A stretch of DNA of 64,000 nucleotides from Nocardioides abyssi (GCF_030412915.1 NZ_JAUHJR010000002.1:1-64000), one strand, 5' to 3'. Shown: positions 17,747 through 26,888, counted from the stretch's first letter. Notes: a model not told the origin generated them from the letters alone. Numbers and translations are program-made.

Positions 17747-20092
17747 CTAGTACGTCTTCTTCAGGCCGTTGGTCGGCGAGGCGGGCATGGAGGGGACGAA
17801 CGACTTGGGCTTGAAGCGCACCTGGCCGTGGTTGATCGGGAACCGGGTCGGCAGCGTGCCGGTGGCGCGGGCGTAGGCGCAGGCCACCGCGGCGGCCGAG
17901 GAGCCGACCGAGGCCTCGCCGATGCCGCCGGGGGTGTCGGAGTCGGACTCGAGGATGTGGACCTCGACGCCCTCGGGCGGGACGTTCCACTGGCGCGTGT
18001 AGAAGTAGTTGTCCCAGCTGCCCTCGAGGAAGCGGCCGTCGCGCAGGTGGCTGCTCGCGCTCAGCGTCATCGCCAGGCCGTCCATGAAGCCGCCCTGCAT
18101 CTGGGCCTCGACACCGCGGGGGTTGATGACCAGGCCGCAGTCGACGGCGATGACCGCCTTGGTGACGCGGGGGCCGGTGTAGGTCTCCTTGCCGAGGTCG
18201 CGCTGCACCGTCTCCGGCCGGCAGTCGATCTCGACCAGCACGGCGGTCGCGCCCTTGTACTCCTTGTGCAGCGCGACGCCCTGGGCCATGCCCTTCGGCA
18301 TCGCGCGGCCCCAGCTCCCCTCCTTCTTCACCTTCTCCAGCACCGCGCGGACCCGCTTGTTCTTCACGTGGTCCAGGCGGAACTGCATCGGGTCCTTGCC
18401 GGCCTTCTTCGCCATCAGGTCGATGGTCAGCTCGGCGGCCACGCAGGTGTCCGGGGAGTAGATGTTGCGCATCGACCCGGTCGAGAACTTGTCCTCGAAC
18501 TCCAGCGGCTCGTTGAGCAGCTGGGTCACCACGCCGAAGTTGTAGGGCAGCTCCTGGGTGAGGGTGAAGATCGTCTCCGCGAACCCGAGGCCGCCCAGGC
18601 CGGTCGGCAGCTCGTCGGCCAGCGAGGTGATCATCTCGCCGAGCCCGTGGCTGAAGTCGGTGGTGACGCTGGTGTGGCGCTGCTCGAAGCTGAGCACCTG
18701 GCCGGCGAGCATCGTGGCGCGCACCCGGGAGGTCGCCATCGGGTGCAGGCGGCCCTGGCGCGGCTCGTCGACGCGGTGCCACATCAGCTTGACCGGCACG
18801 CCCATCGCCTTCGAGACCTTGGCGGCCTCGATCGCGTGGTCGCCGAAGAGCTTGTGGCCGAACGAGCCGCCGCCGGTGACGACGTTGACCTTGACCTGGT
18901 CCGGGCGCAGGCCGGTCGCCGCGGCGATGTTGCCCTGCGCGACGATCGGCGCCTTCAGGCCGGCCCACACCTCGGCGCGGTCCTTGCGGACGTCGGCGAT
19001 GGCGGCGTACGGCTCGAGCGCGGCGCTGGAGCGGAACATGAACTCGAAGCGGGTGTCGACCTGCTGGGCCAGCACCGGCACCTGCGGCACGACCATCGGC
19101 AGCTCCTGGGCCTTGAGCTTGGCCAGGATCGTCTGGTCGGACTCGCCGCTGACGGTGCCGCGGTTCCAGTCGACCTCGAGGGCGCGGACCGCGTCGATGC
19201 ACTGCCCGAAGGTCTTGGCCCGGACCGCGACGCCGGTGTCCACCATCGCGACGTGGGTGACGCCGGGCAGCCTCAGCACCTGCGTCTTGTTGCGGATGCG
19301 CTTCGGCGAGCCCTGGTGCTCCGGCGGGCGGCAGACCATCGTCGGCAGCGCGCCGGGCACGTCGAGGTCGGTGGTGAACTTCTTCCGGCCGGTCACCGCG
19401 TCGCGGGCGTCGGTGCGGTTGCGGGGCTTGCCGATGACCTGGTGCTCGGCCTTGGACTTCAGCAGCACCTCGACGGCCTCGACGACCTGGCTGGCCGCGG
19501 ACGTGGCGAGGTCGCCGTACGCCACGGTGTTGCCGAGCGCGTCGCTGACGATGCCGCCGGTCGTGGTCAGCCGGTCGACGGTCGTGCCGAGCTGGATGGC
19601 GGCCGCGTCGAGCAGCTTGCGGCGCGCGACCGCGGCGGCGACGCGGATCGGGGTGTAGGTCGAGAACGTCGTGTTGGAGCCGCCGGTGAGCTGGTTGAAG
19701 AGCAGCTCGGGGCGGGCCGGCGCGAGGGTCACCTTGACCTTCTCCACCGGGAGGTCGAGCTCCTCGGCGAGGATCATCGCGGTCGAGGTGACGATGCCCT
19801 GGCCGACCTCCATGCGCGGCAGCGCGAACGACGCGGTGCCGTCGGTGTTGATGGTGACCGTGATCAGGTTCGCCGTCGGCAGCGCCGCGTCGGTCTGGAG
19901 GTCCTCGAGGTCGTAGACCTCCGGCACCTGCGGCAGCGACGGGATCGCGCTCGCGGCGGTGCGGCTCAGCCCGAGGTCGGCGGCGACCACCAGCGTGGTC
20001 CCTGCCATCACCCAGCCGAGGAACCCCCGCCGGCCGAGACCGGCCTCCGGTACCTCACGGTTCGCCTGCGGGTCGTGCTCCAGCGCGGTCAT
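17747..20092 (-). CDS. Molybdenum hydroxylase large subunit (isoquinoline 1-oxidoreductase beta-like)
   Basis: 781 residues. It starts with a Tat-type signal (GRRGFLGWVMAGTTLVVAADL), so the enzyme is probably exported as a folded complex. Family blocks include GGSNTTFSTYTP, ATGLRPDQVKVNVVTGGGSF and GGIGEASVGSSAAAVACAYA near the C-terminus, where the catalytic Glu resides. It lacks the FAD subunit of xanthine dehydrogenase, as in Ior/Qor-like two-subunit enzymes. No maturation (XdhC-like) or cytochrome gene is nearby. The substrate is likely an N-heterocycle or aldehyde. ATG start with GGAGGTGACGG. Confidence 0.88.
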   Translation of the reverse strand: MTALEHDPQANREVPEAGLGRRGFLGWVMAGTTLVVAADLGLSRTAASAIPSLPQVPEVYDLEDLQTDAALPTANLITVTINTDGTASFALPRMEVGQGIVTSTAMILAEELDLPVEKVKVTLAPARPELLFNQLTGGSNTTFSTYTPIRVAAAVARRKLLDAAAIQLGTTVDRLTTTGGIVSDALGNTVAYGDLATSAASQVVEAVEVLLKSKAEHQVIGKPRNRTDARDAVTGRKKFTTDLDVPGALPTMVCRPPEHQGSPKRIRNKTQVLRLPGVTHVAMVDTGVAVRAKTFGQCIDAVRALEVDWNRGTVSGESDQTILAKLKAQELPMVVPQVPVLAQQVDTRFEFMFRSSAALEPYAAIADVRKDRAEVWAGLKAPIVAQGNIAAATGLRPDQVKVNVVTGGGSFGHKLFGDHAIEAAKVSKAMGVPVKLMWHRVDEPRQGRLHPMATSRVRATMLAGQVLSFEQRHTSVTTDFSHGLGEMITSLADELPTGLGGLGFAETIFTLTQELPYNFGVVTQLLNEPLEFEDKFSTGSMRNIYSPDTCVAAELTIDLMAKKAGKDPMQFRLDHVKNKRVRAVLEKVKKEGSWGRAMPKGMAQGVALHKEYKGATAVLVEIDCRPETVQRDLGKETYTGPRVTKAVIAVDCGLVINPRGVEAQMQGGFMDGLAMTLSASSHLRDGRFLEGSWDNYFYTRQWNVPPEGVEVHILESDSDTPGGIGEASVGSSAAAVACAYARATGTLPTRFPINHGQVRFKPKSFVPSMPASPTNGLKKTY

Positions 20093-20130
20093 CCGTCACC
20101 TCCGAGATCGGCCCGGCGCCACGTCCCCGA

Positions 20131-20156
20131 TTGACAGGTGGCCCCGAACTGTCCAA
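20131..20156. promoter_or_regulatory. Inverted repeat upstream of the molybdenum hydroxylase operon
   Basis: TTGACAG (20131-20137) and CTGTCCAA (20149-20156) form an imperfect dyad with 11 bp between, about 40 bp before the large-subunit start. It is a candidate operator, perhaps for the PucR-type regulator encoded next door. No clear -10 is seen with it. Confidence 0.3.
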
Positions 20157-20300
20157 CCGTCCCATGGTGACGGTCGGCACACCATGCCTTCGTCGCCCAC
20201 GATCGGACGGATGGGTCTGTGCAGGATGCACAGGCAGGGTCGTGCGCTCCCGGGGTTCTCCTGGGGTCCGCCGGGGTCCACCGGGCGGTCAGTCGGGCGG

Positions 20301-21530
20301 TCAGTCGGGCAGGCCGGCGCGGTGGGCGCGGAGCGCGAGGGCGAGCTCGACCGGGGGCACGGCGTCGACGAGGTCGCGGCCGAGGAGGGTGCTGACGCGG
20401 CGGAGCCGGTTGAGCACGGTGTTGCGGTGGCAGTGCACGCGGGCGGCGGTGGTGGTGGCCGAGCCGCCGGCGGCGACCCAGGCCTCGAGCGTGCCGAGCA
20501 GCGCGTCGGACTCGGCGGCCGGCAGCGCGAGGAGCGGGCCGAGCCACACCGCGACCAGCCGGCCCGCGACCTCGGGGGCGGTGAGCAGCAGGGCCTCGGG
20601 CAGGCGGTCGTCGAACGAGGCGACGCCGGCCGCCCGGCCACCGGCCTCTGCTCCGGCATCGCCACCGGCACCACCGGCACCTCCGGTCCCGAGCGTGCGG
20701 AGCGCCACCGACGCCTGCCGGAAGCCGGTGCCGACCGCGGCGAGGCCGGTCACCACGGTCGACGCGCCGACCGGGCCGCCCGTGGACCCGAGCGCCGCGA
20801 CGACGCGCCCGGGGCCGCCCGTCGGACCACCGCCGACCAGCACCAGCCCGACGACGCCACCCGTGCGGCGTACCCAGGAGGAGCGGAGCGGCGCGACCAG
20901 CGACTGGAGCCGGTCGGGGTCGACGCCGGTGGCGGTGACCACGACCAGCCCGCCGTCGACGGGCAGGTCCAGGATGCGCGCGGCCTCCTGGGCGAAGCGG
21001 GGGTCCTCGGCGCGGCCGCTGAGCAGGCCCTCCCACAGCTCGGCGCGCAGCTGCTCGTCGGCGCGGACGGCGGCGCGCTCGGAGGCGTGGTACGCCGCGG
21101 CCACCTGCGCCGAGGTCTGGTCGACGACCTCCCACAGCCGGGTGCCGACCTCGCGCACCTCGCCGCCGGGCAGCTCCTCGCCGACCTGGTCGACGAGGTC
21201 CTCCCAGATCAGCCGACCGCCGAGCCGGAACGAGCGCAGCACGTCGTCGAGCGGCAGGCCCTGCTCGGAGCGGCGGCGGCCGGTGGCCCGCGCGGCGTCG
21301 TACGCCGGGTCGTCGGCCGGGTCGCGGGCGTCGTCGTCGCCGACCACGAGCAGCTCCAGCACCCGGTCGACGTTGTCGTGGCAGGAGCGCCACAGGTCGG
21401 CCGGGGGCACGACGCCCCACGTGCGGTAGCCGGGGTTGGTCGCCTCGATCGTGGCGACCAGCCGGTCGGTGAGCGGCTCGACCCGCGCCTGCCGGTGCTC
21501 GGCGAGGACGGCGCGGGTCTCGGGGCTCAC
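20301..21530 (-). CDS. PucR/CdaR-type transcriptional regulator
   Basis: 409 residues. The C-terminal helix-turn-helix (about 360-405: ATTTAARVHCHRNTVLNRLR then RVSTLLG) is typical of PucR, with the H-x-N-T-V-x-x-R-L signature. The N-terminal half is an uncharacterised sensor region. These regulators often control purine or heterocycle catabolism and act near their target genes, so the molybdenum hydroxylase downstream is a candidate target. The GTG start overlaps the dipeptidase stop (GTGA). A short tandem duplication, GGCGGTCAGTC twice, spans its stop codon. Confidence 0.85.
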   Translation of the reverse strand: MSPETRAVLAEHRQARVEPLTDRLVATIEATNPGYRTWGVVPPADLWRSCHDNVDRVLELLVVGDDDARDPADDPAYDAARATGRRRSEQGLPLDDVLRSFRLGGRLIWEDLVDQVGEELPGGEVREVGTRLWEVVDQTSAQVAAAYHASERAAVRADEQLRAELWEGLLSGRAEDPRFAQEAARILDLPVDGGLVVVTATGVDPDRLQSLVAPLRSSWVRRTGGVVGLVLVGGGPTGGPGRVVAALGSTGGPVGASTVVTGLAAVGTGFRQASVALRTLGTGGAGGAGGDAGAEAGGRAAGVASFDDRLPEALLLTAPEVAGRLVAVWLGPLLALPAAESDALLGTLEAWVAAGGSATTTAARVHCHRNTVLNRLRRVSTLLGRDLVDAVPPVELALALRAHRAGLPD

Positions 21531-22888
21531 CCCCGCACGGTGCCCAGGCGGTCGAGGAGCAACGTCTCGGCGAGCACGACCCGCTCGAATTCCGCGAGGT
21601 GCAGGCCCTCGTTGGCGCCGTGCGCGCGGGTGTCGGGGTCCTCGACGCCGGTGACGAGCACGCTCGCCCGCGGGAACGCCTCGAGGAACTCCGCGATGAA
21701 CGGAATCGACCCGCCGACGCCCATGTCGACCGGCGCGGTGCCGTCCCAGGCCTCGGTGAACGCCTCGCGCGCGGCGTCGTACGCCGGACCGGTCGCGTCG
21801 ATCTGGGTGGCCTCGCCGGTGTCGACGACGGTCATGGTGAGCTCCGCGCCCCACGGCACGTGCGCCTCGAGGTGCTCGCGGAGGCGCTCGACGGCGTTGG
21901 CGCTGGTGTCGCCCGGCGCGATGCGCAGGCTGATCTTGGCGCGGGCGGCCGGGACGAGCGTGTTGCTGGCGCCCTCGACCTTCGGGGCGTCCAGGCCGGT
22001 GATCGACAGCGCCGGCTTGGTCCACAGCCGCTCGACGGTCGACCCGCTGCCGATCCAGTGGACGCCGGGCAGGGCACCGGACTCGGCGCGCAGCCGCTCC
22101 TCGGGGTACTCCACGTCGGCCGCCGGACCGCTGTGCAGCCCCGCGATCGCGACGTTGCCCTCGTCGTCGTGGAGGCTGGCGATGACCCGGGAGAGCGCGA
22201 TGAGCGAGTCGGGGACGAGGCCGCCCCACATGCCGGAGTGGACGGCGTGGGTGAGCGTGCGGACCTCGACGTCGGCGCGGACCAGGCCGCGCAGGCTCGT
22301 GGTCAGGGCCGGCTCGCCGATGTCCCAGTTGCCGGAGTCGGCGATGACGATGACGTCGGAGCGCAGCCGCTCCTGGTGCTCGCGCAGCAGCGCCGGCAAC
22401 GACTCGGAGCCGACCTCCTCCTCACCCTCGATGAACATCGTGACGCTCACCGGCAGGTCGTCGCCGAAGACCCGCAGCGCCCCGAGGTGCGCGGCGATGC
22501 CGGCCTTGTCGTCGGCCGCGCCGCGGGCGTAGAGGCGCCCGTCGCGCTCGGTCGGCTCGAACGGCGGGGAGTCCCAGTCGGCGTGGTCGTTCTCCGGCTG
22601 GACGTCGTGGTGGGCGTAGAGCAGCACCGTCGGCGCGCCCTCCGGGCCCGGCTTGTGCGCGATCACGGCCGGCGCGCCGCCGTCGGCGCTGACGATGTCG
22701 ACGGTCGCGAATCCCTCGGCGCGGAACAGCTCGGCCACCGCCTCGGCGCTGCGCTGCACCTCCGCCGCGCGGGCGGGGTCGGCGCTCACGGACTCGATGC
22801 GGACGAGGTCCTCGAGGTCTCGGCGGAGCCGGGGCAGGACGTCGGTGACCTTGGCGCGCAGCTCGTCGGTGGTGGGGCGGTTCGTCAT
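21527..22888 (-). CDS. M20 family dipeptidase
   Basis: 453 residues. A dinuclear zinc peptidase with LLYAHHDVQP (first metal His and Asp), ARGAADDKAG, IEGEEEVGSESL (catalytic Glu pair), a dimerisation insert with VHSGMWGG, and late RAHGANEGLHL. There is no signal peptide; cytosolic. I chose the ATG at 22888 because TAGCGT ends 7 nt before it (leaderless pattern); a GTG 9 nt further upstream is the alternative. It overlaps the PucR gene downstream. Confidence 0.92.
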   Translation of the reverse strand: MTNRPTTDELRAKVTDVLPRLRRDLEDLVRIESVSADPARAAEVQRSAEAVAELFRAEGFATVDIVSADGGAPAVIAHKPGPEGAPTVLLYAHHDVQPENDHADWDSPPFEPTERDGRLYARGAADDKAGIAAHLGALRVFGDDLPVSVTMFIEGEEEVGSESLPALLREHQERLRSDVIVIADSGNWDIGEPALTTSLRGLVRADVEVRTLTHAVHSGMWGGLVPDSLIALSRVIASLHDDEGNVAIAGLHSGPAADVEYPEERLRAESGALPGVHWIGSGSTVERLWTKPALSITGLDAPKVEGASNTLVPAARAKISLRIAPGDTSANAVERLREHLEAHVPWGAELTMTVVDTGEATQIDATGPAYDAAREAFTEAWDGTAPVDMGVGGSIPFIAEFLEAFPRASVLVTGVEDPDTRAHGANEGLHLAEFERVVLAETLLLDRLGTVRG

Positions 22889-22903
22889 GCCGTCCACGCT
22901 AGG

Positions 22904-23251
22904 TCAGCCCACCGACCGGTGCAGCGGCAGGTACGGCGAGAGGTCGGCCCGCTCCCCGCTCGCGCGGACCCGGCCGGCCTGCTCGGCCTCGTGCCAGGTC
23001 AGCTCGCCGGTCGCGAGCGCCACCCACGTCGCAGCGTCCATCTCCACTACCGCCGGCGGGGTGCCGCGGGTGTGGCGGACGCCGGGCACGACCTGCACGG
23101 CGGCGTACGGCGGGACGCGGACCTCGACCGAGTGGCCCGGCACCCGCGCCTCCAGCACGGCCATGAAGTGCTTGGTCAGCAGGCGCAGGTCACCGCTCGC
23201 GAAGGCCTCGGCGACCTGCTCGGGCTCGGCGATGCGCAGACGGGCCGGCAT
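22904..23251 (-). CDS. Sterol carrier family (SCP2-like) protein
   Basis: 115 residues resembling small bacterial sterol-carrier folds: EARVPGHSVEVRVPPYAAVQ, RGTPPAVVEMDAATWVALAT and a Trp-His pair (LTWHEAEQAG). It probably binds a lipid-like ligand. It follows the ArsR-type gene with a one-base overlap (TGATG), so it is co-translated. Confidence 0.75.
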   Translation of the reverse strand: MPARLRIAEPEQVAEAFASGDLRLLTKHFMAVLEARVPGHSVEVRVPPYAAVQVVPGVRHTRGTPPAVVEMDAATWVALATGELTWHEAEQAGRVRASGERADLSPYLPLHRSVG

Positions 23252-23874
23252 CAGTCGTCTCCCTCGTCGTCGTGCTCGTTGTTGTTGTCGTCGTCGGCCC
23301 CGTCCGCGGGTCGGCCGTCAGGCATCGGCTGGATCAGCTGGTAGACCGAGTAGGTCCGCCGGCCGTCGTCGGCCACCCCGGACGCGCCCGGGCCCTGGGT
23401 GCGGCGCCGCCACTGCTCGACCACGTCGTTGATCTCGAGCATCAGCTCGAAGGACTCCTCGACCGTCAGCCGCACGGCGTGCTCGGAGACGCTCTTGGCG
23501 CGGTCACCTCCGGGGGCGAGCGCGCGGTCGACGAGGTGGTGGCCCCAGGCGACGGCGCTGCGCTGGAAGACGGCGTACGCCGCCCTCCCGCCCGGCCGGT
23601 CGAGCATCTCGCCGGTGCGGAAGCTGATGCCCTCCTCGTCGGCGAGCCGCCAGACCCGGTCGCGCCGGTCGCGGGCCTCGTCGGGCGCCTCCTCGACGAG
23701 GCCGTACTTCGCGAGCTGGCGCAGGTGGAAGCTGGCCTGGTTGGCCGGGACGTCCAGCAGCCGCGCGATGTCGGCCGCGCGGAGCGAGCCGGCGGCGGAG
23801 AGCTCGGACAGGATCCGGTTGCGGGTCGGGTGGGCGACCGCGCGAAGGATCCGCGGGTCGTCGTACGTCGCCAT
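23251..23874 (-). CDS. ArsR-type winged-helix regulator
   Basis: 207 residues. An N-terminal winged helix (about 8-75: RILRAVAHPTRNRILSEL then AADIARLLDVPANQASFHLR) precedes a ligand or dimer region and a very acidic, Asn-rich C-terminal tail. No metal-binding Cys set is seen. It is divergent from an MFS exporter with repeated ATTGCGCA between them, so it likely represses both. TAGGAT lies 6 nt before the ATG (leaderless). Confidence 0.85.
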   Translation of the reverse strand: MATYDDPRILRAVAHPTRNRILSELSAAGSLRAADIARLLDVPANQASFHLRQLAKYGLVEEAPDEARDRRDRVWRLADEEGISFRTGEMLDRPGGRAAYAVFQRSAVAWGHHLVDRALAPGGDRAKSVSEHAVRLTVEESFELMLEINDVVEQWRRRTQGPGASGVADDGRRTYSVYQLIQPMPDGRPADGADDDNNNEHDDEGDD

Positions 23875-23905
23875 GCCCTCATCCTACGACCAACCCGCAC
23901 GCACT

Positions 23906-23936
23906 ATTGCGCAACAGTTATTGCGCACCTTATGTT
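23906..23936 (+). promoter_or_regulatory. Exporter promoter with paired ATTGCGCA operator sites
   Basis: ATTGCGCA occurs at 23906-23913 and again at 23920-23927, 14 bp apart; the first is part of palindromic TTGCGCAA. A promoter for the exporter overlaps them: TTGCGC (23907-23912), 18-nt spacer, TATGTT (23931-23936), then 6 nt to the ATG. A regulator bound here would block polymerase directly. Confidence 0.55.
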
Positions 23937-23942
23937 GCGGAC

Positions 23943-25259
23943 ATGCCGTCGTACCGCTCGCTCGCCCGCAACCACGACTTCCGCGCGCTCTGGATTGGGC
24001 AGACCGTCTCGGAGGTCGGCAGCCGGATGTCGATGTTCGTCTTCCCACTGCTCGCCTACCTGCTGACCGGGTCGGCGCTGGTCGCGGCCGCCGCCGAGGC
24101 GCTCCACCTGCTCGGGCTGGCCGGCGCGCTGCTGCCCGCCGGGGTGCTCGCGGACCGGGTGGACCGGCGCCGGATCATGCGCACGGCCAGCGGGGCGGGG
24201 GTGCTGCTCTACGCCTCGCTCGCCGTGGCCGGGCTGCTCGGGTCGCTGACGGTCCCGCACCTGCTCGTGGTCGCGCTGCTCACCGGGGTCGGGGCCGGGA
24301 TGTTCATGCCGGCCGAGATCGCCGCCCTCCCCCTGGTCGTCACCCGGGAGGAGCTGCCGACCGCGCTCAGCCAGAACCAGGCGCGCCTGCACGTCGCCGC
24401 GCTGGTCAGCGCCCCGCTGGGCGGCCTGCTGCTCGGGGTGGCCCGGTGGCTGCCGTTCGCGGTGGACGCGGTCACGTTCGCGGTCTCGTGGGTGCTGCTC
24501 GGGCGGCTGCGCACCGACCTCTCCCCCGCGCCGCGGGCGGGCCGGGCGGACCGGGCCGACGGCGGGCGGCCGGGGGCCGGGCGGCGGCCGCTGGCGGAGA
24601 TGGCCGAGGGCGCACGGTTCGTGTGGTCGCGGCCGTTCTTCCGGGTGCTGATGGTCTGGGGCGCGCTGACGAACCTGGCCGTCAACGCGCTGTTCTTCGT
24701 CGCCGTCCTCCGGCTGGTCGCCGACGGCACCGACGCGGTGCACATCGGCCTGGTCGAGGCGGCCGCCGGGCTCGCGGGGATCACCGGGGCGGTGCTCGCG
24801 CCGTGGCTGGTCGAACGGTTCGCGACCGGGAGCCTGACCGTCGTGGTCGCCTGGTCGTTCGTGCCGCTCGTCGTGCCGATGGCGCTGTGGAACGAGCCGC
24901 TCGTCGTCGCCCTCGCCCTCGGCGCCGGCATGCTGGTCAACCCGGCCGGCAACGCGGGCATCGCGTCCTACCGGATCGCCGTCACCCCGCCCGAGCTCGT
25001 CGGCCGGGTCCAGTCGACCTCGCAGTTCGTCTCGATGTCGGCGATGCCGCTCTCGCCGCTGCTCGCGGGGCTGCTGCTGGAGGCGTGGGGCGGCGCCGCG
25101 GCGATCCTCGCGCTCGGCGCGCTCACCGCCCTCGTCGCGTGCCTGCCGACCTTCTCCCGGTCGGTGCGGGCCGTGCCGCGCCCGGCGGACTGGGAGCGGT
25201 ACGTCGCGCCCGAGGTCCCCGCTCCCGTCGCTGCGCCTGCTGCGTCCGCGGTCGCCTGA
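23943..25259 (+). CDS. MFS transporter (DHA3-like exporter)
   Basis: 438 residues with about 12 hydrophobic helices. It starts MPSYRSLARNHDFRALWIGQ, typical of the DHA3/EntS-type group, with GVLADRVDRRRIM as the loop 2-3 motif. The mid-loop (about 195-220) is basic. I chose the ATG at 23943 over an upstream in-frame ATG at 23907, because the upstream one would place the promoter and operator inside the gene. The substrate is unknown. Regulated presumably by the divergent ArsR-type protein. Confidence 0.88.
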   Translation: MPSYRSLARNHDFRALWIGQTVSEVGSRMSMFVFPLLAYLLTGSALVAAAAEALHLLGLAGALLPAGVLADRVDRRRIMRTASGAGVLLYASLAVAGLLGSLTVPHLLVVALLTGVGAGMFMPAEIAALPLVVTREELPTALSQNQARLHVAALVSAPLGGLLLGVARWLPFAVDAVTFAVSWVLLGRLRTDLSPAPRAGRADRADGGRPGAGRRPLAEMAEGARFVWSRPFFRVLMVWGALTNLAVNALFFVAVLRLVADGTDAVHIGLVEAAAGLAGITGAVLAPWLVERFATGSLTVVVAWSFVPLVVPMALWNEPLVVALALGAGMLVNPAGNAGIASYRIAVTPPELVGRVQSTSQFVSMSAMPLSPLLAGLLLEAWGGAAAILALGALTALVACLPTFSRSVRAVPRPADWERYVAPEVPAPVAAPAASAVA

Positions 25260-25308
25260 GGGCGTCCGGCTGGGCGTCGGGGGTGGGCGGGCGGGGTACA
25301 CAGGGCGT

Positions 25309-26145
25309 GTGCCGGAGGGGGACAGCGTCTACAAGCTCGCGCGGCGGCTGGACCGGCCGCTGCGGGGGCGGACCGTCGTGCGCAGCGACCTGCGCCTGCC
25401 CCGGCTGGCCACGCGGGACCTGTCGGGGCGGGTCGTGCTGGAGCACGCGACGCACGGCAAGCACCTGCTCACCCGGTTCAGCGGAGGGGCCACCCTGCAC
25501 ACCCACCTGCTGATGGACGGCTCCTGGTCGGTCACCGGACCCGGCAAGCAGCTGCCCCGCCGGCTCATGCCGGACGTGCGGATCGTGCTGGCCACCGACG
25601 CCGGCCACACGGCGTACGGCATCAAGCTGCACGAGGTCGAGCTCGTCGAGACCGCGCGCGAGCACGAGCTGGTCGGCCACCTCGGACCGGACCCGCTGCG
25701 GGAGGACTGGGACGCCGAGGAGGCCGTACGTCGCCTGCGCGCCGAGCCCGACGTCCCGCTCGTGTCGGCGCTGCTCGACCAGCGCAAGGTGGCGGGGTGG
25801 GGGAACCTGTGGGCCAACGAGCTCGCGTACCTCGTCGGCCGCAGCCCCTGGACCCCGATCGGTGACGTCGACGTCGAGCGGCTGGTCGCGCTCGGGGCGA
25901 GGGCACTGCGGCACTCCGCGACGGTCGAGGGGGCCTACCAGGTGACGACCGGCATCGGCCGCAAGGGCGAGTCGCACTGGGTCACCGGGCGGGCGGGACG
26001 GACGTGCCTGCGCTGCGGCACCGAGGTGCAGGTCGTGGCCGAGCTGCCGAACGACCCCGCCCACCGGCGCACCTGGTGGTGCCCCCACTGCCAGCCCGGG
26101 CCCGGCCCGGAGACGCGCGTGCCGACGTCGGTCGGCGGTCGGTAG
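25309..26145 (+). CDS. Fpg/Nei family DNA glycosylase (endonuclease VIII-like)
   Basis: 278 residues. It begins PEGDSVYKLARRL after the start Met, giving the Pro1-Glu2 catalytic pair of the family and suggesting excision of oxidised bases with AP lyase activity. The helix-two-turn-helix region is LLDQRKVAGWGNLWANELAY. A C-terminal zinc finger has CLRCGTEVQ and WWCPHC. The P-E-G-D start is closer to Nei than to Fpg. The GTG start lacks a ribosome binding site. Convergent with and abutting the next gene. Confidence 0.9.
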   Translation: MPEGDSVYKLARRLDRPLRGRTVVRSDLRLPRLATRDLSGRVVLEHATHGKHLLTRFSGGATLHTHLLMDGSWSVTGPGKQLPRRLMPDVRIVLATDAGHTAYGIKLHEVELVETAREHELVGHLGPDPLREDWDAEEAVRRLRAEPDVPLVSALLDQRKVAGWGNLWANELAYLVGRSPWTPIGDVDVERLVALGARALRHSATVEGAYQVTTGIGRKGESHWVTGRAGRTCLRCGTEVQVVAELPNDPAHRRTWWCPHCQPGPGPETRVPTSVGGR

Positions 26146-26568
26146 CTACAGCAGCACGACGGGGTCGGGCGCCGCATCGCGCAGCAGGCCGAGCACGACC
26201 GCCGCGGTGCGCGACGCGTCGAGGTCGCGCGGGCCCGGCAGGACCACCGGGTCGTCGAGCAGCAGCCGCCCCATCGCGAGCGACGACCGCGCGCTCATCC
26301 CGGTCGTCACGAGGAGGTCCGCGCCGCCGAGGTCACGCGCCCGCCCCGCCACCAGCTCCTCGTCGTGCTCCACGGTCGCCGGGTCCGCCTGCAGCATCCA
26401 GGCCGACACCCGGCTGCGCCGGACCTGCGTCGCCGTCGCCTCCGCCGCGACGGGGTCCGGGTCGACCACCAGCACCCCGCACCCGGACCGCGCCAACCTC
26501 AGGCACACCTCGTGGCCGGCGCCGCTCCCGCCGCCCACGACCACCCCCAGCTTCCAGCGCAGCAGCAC
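26146..26568 (-). CDS. Short Rossmann-fold protein (SDR-like, no catalytic motif)
   Basis: 140 residues. LGVVVGGGSGAGHEVCLRL is a dinucleotide-binding glycine motif and VLVVDPDPVAAEAT the second strand, as in short-chain dehydrogenases. It ends before any Y-x-x-x-K catalytic motif and is about half the usual SDR length, so it may be a binding protein or a degenerate enzyme. GTG start with TAGCCT 6 nt upstream (leaderless). Confidence 0.55.
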   Translation of the reverse strand: MLLRWKLGVVVGGGSGAGHEVCLRLARSGCGVLVVDPDPVAAEATATQVRRSRVSAWMLQADPATVEHDEELVAGRARDLGGADLLVTTGMSARSSLAMGRLLLDDPVVLPGPRDLDASRTAAVVLGLLRDAAPDPVVLL

Positions 26569-26589
26569 CCGCCCAGGCTAGGCCGCCCC

Positions 26590-26876
26590 CTGGTCGAGCA
26601 GTGAGCCCGACGAGCGTCGACGAGACCTCTGGCAGCCGACTTCGGCCTTGAGGCCGTGGGTGGTTGCGGTGGAGGCAGCTATGAGGACGAGGTACGCCGT
26701 GGCTTGCGGCTGCTTCCCGGCTCGCGGCAGGTGCTTCGCTGGTCGAGCAGCGAGCCCTGGCGAGCGTCGACGAGACCCCTGGCAGCCGACTCCGGCCTGC
26801 GGGTCGTGGGTGGTTGCGGTGGAGGCAGCTATGAAGAGATGTACGCCGCGGGTCGCGGCTGCTTCCCGGCTCGCGG
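26590..26876. repeat. Tandem duplication of a 138-bp intergenic block
   Basis: 26590-26727 and 26739-26876 are near-identical copies. Each begins with the CTGGTCGAGCAG...GACGAGACC element (26590-26627 and 26739-26777) and ends with CTTCCCGGCTCGCGG. No convincing reading frame is conserved between copies. It occupies much of the 26569-27016 gap. Confidence 0.75.
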
Positions 26877-26888
26877 TGGGTGTACCGG

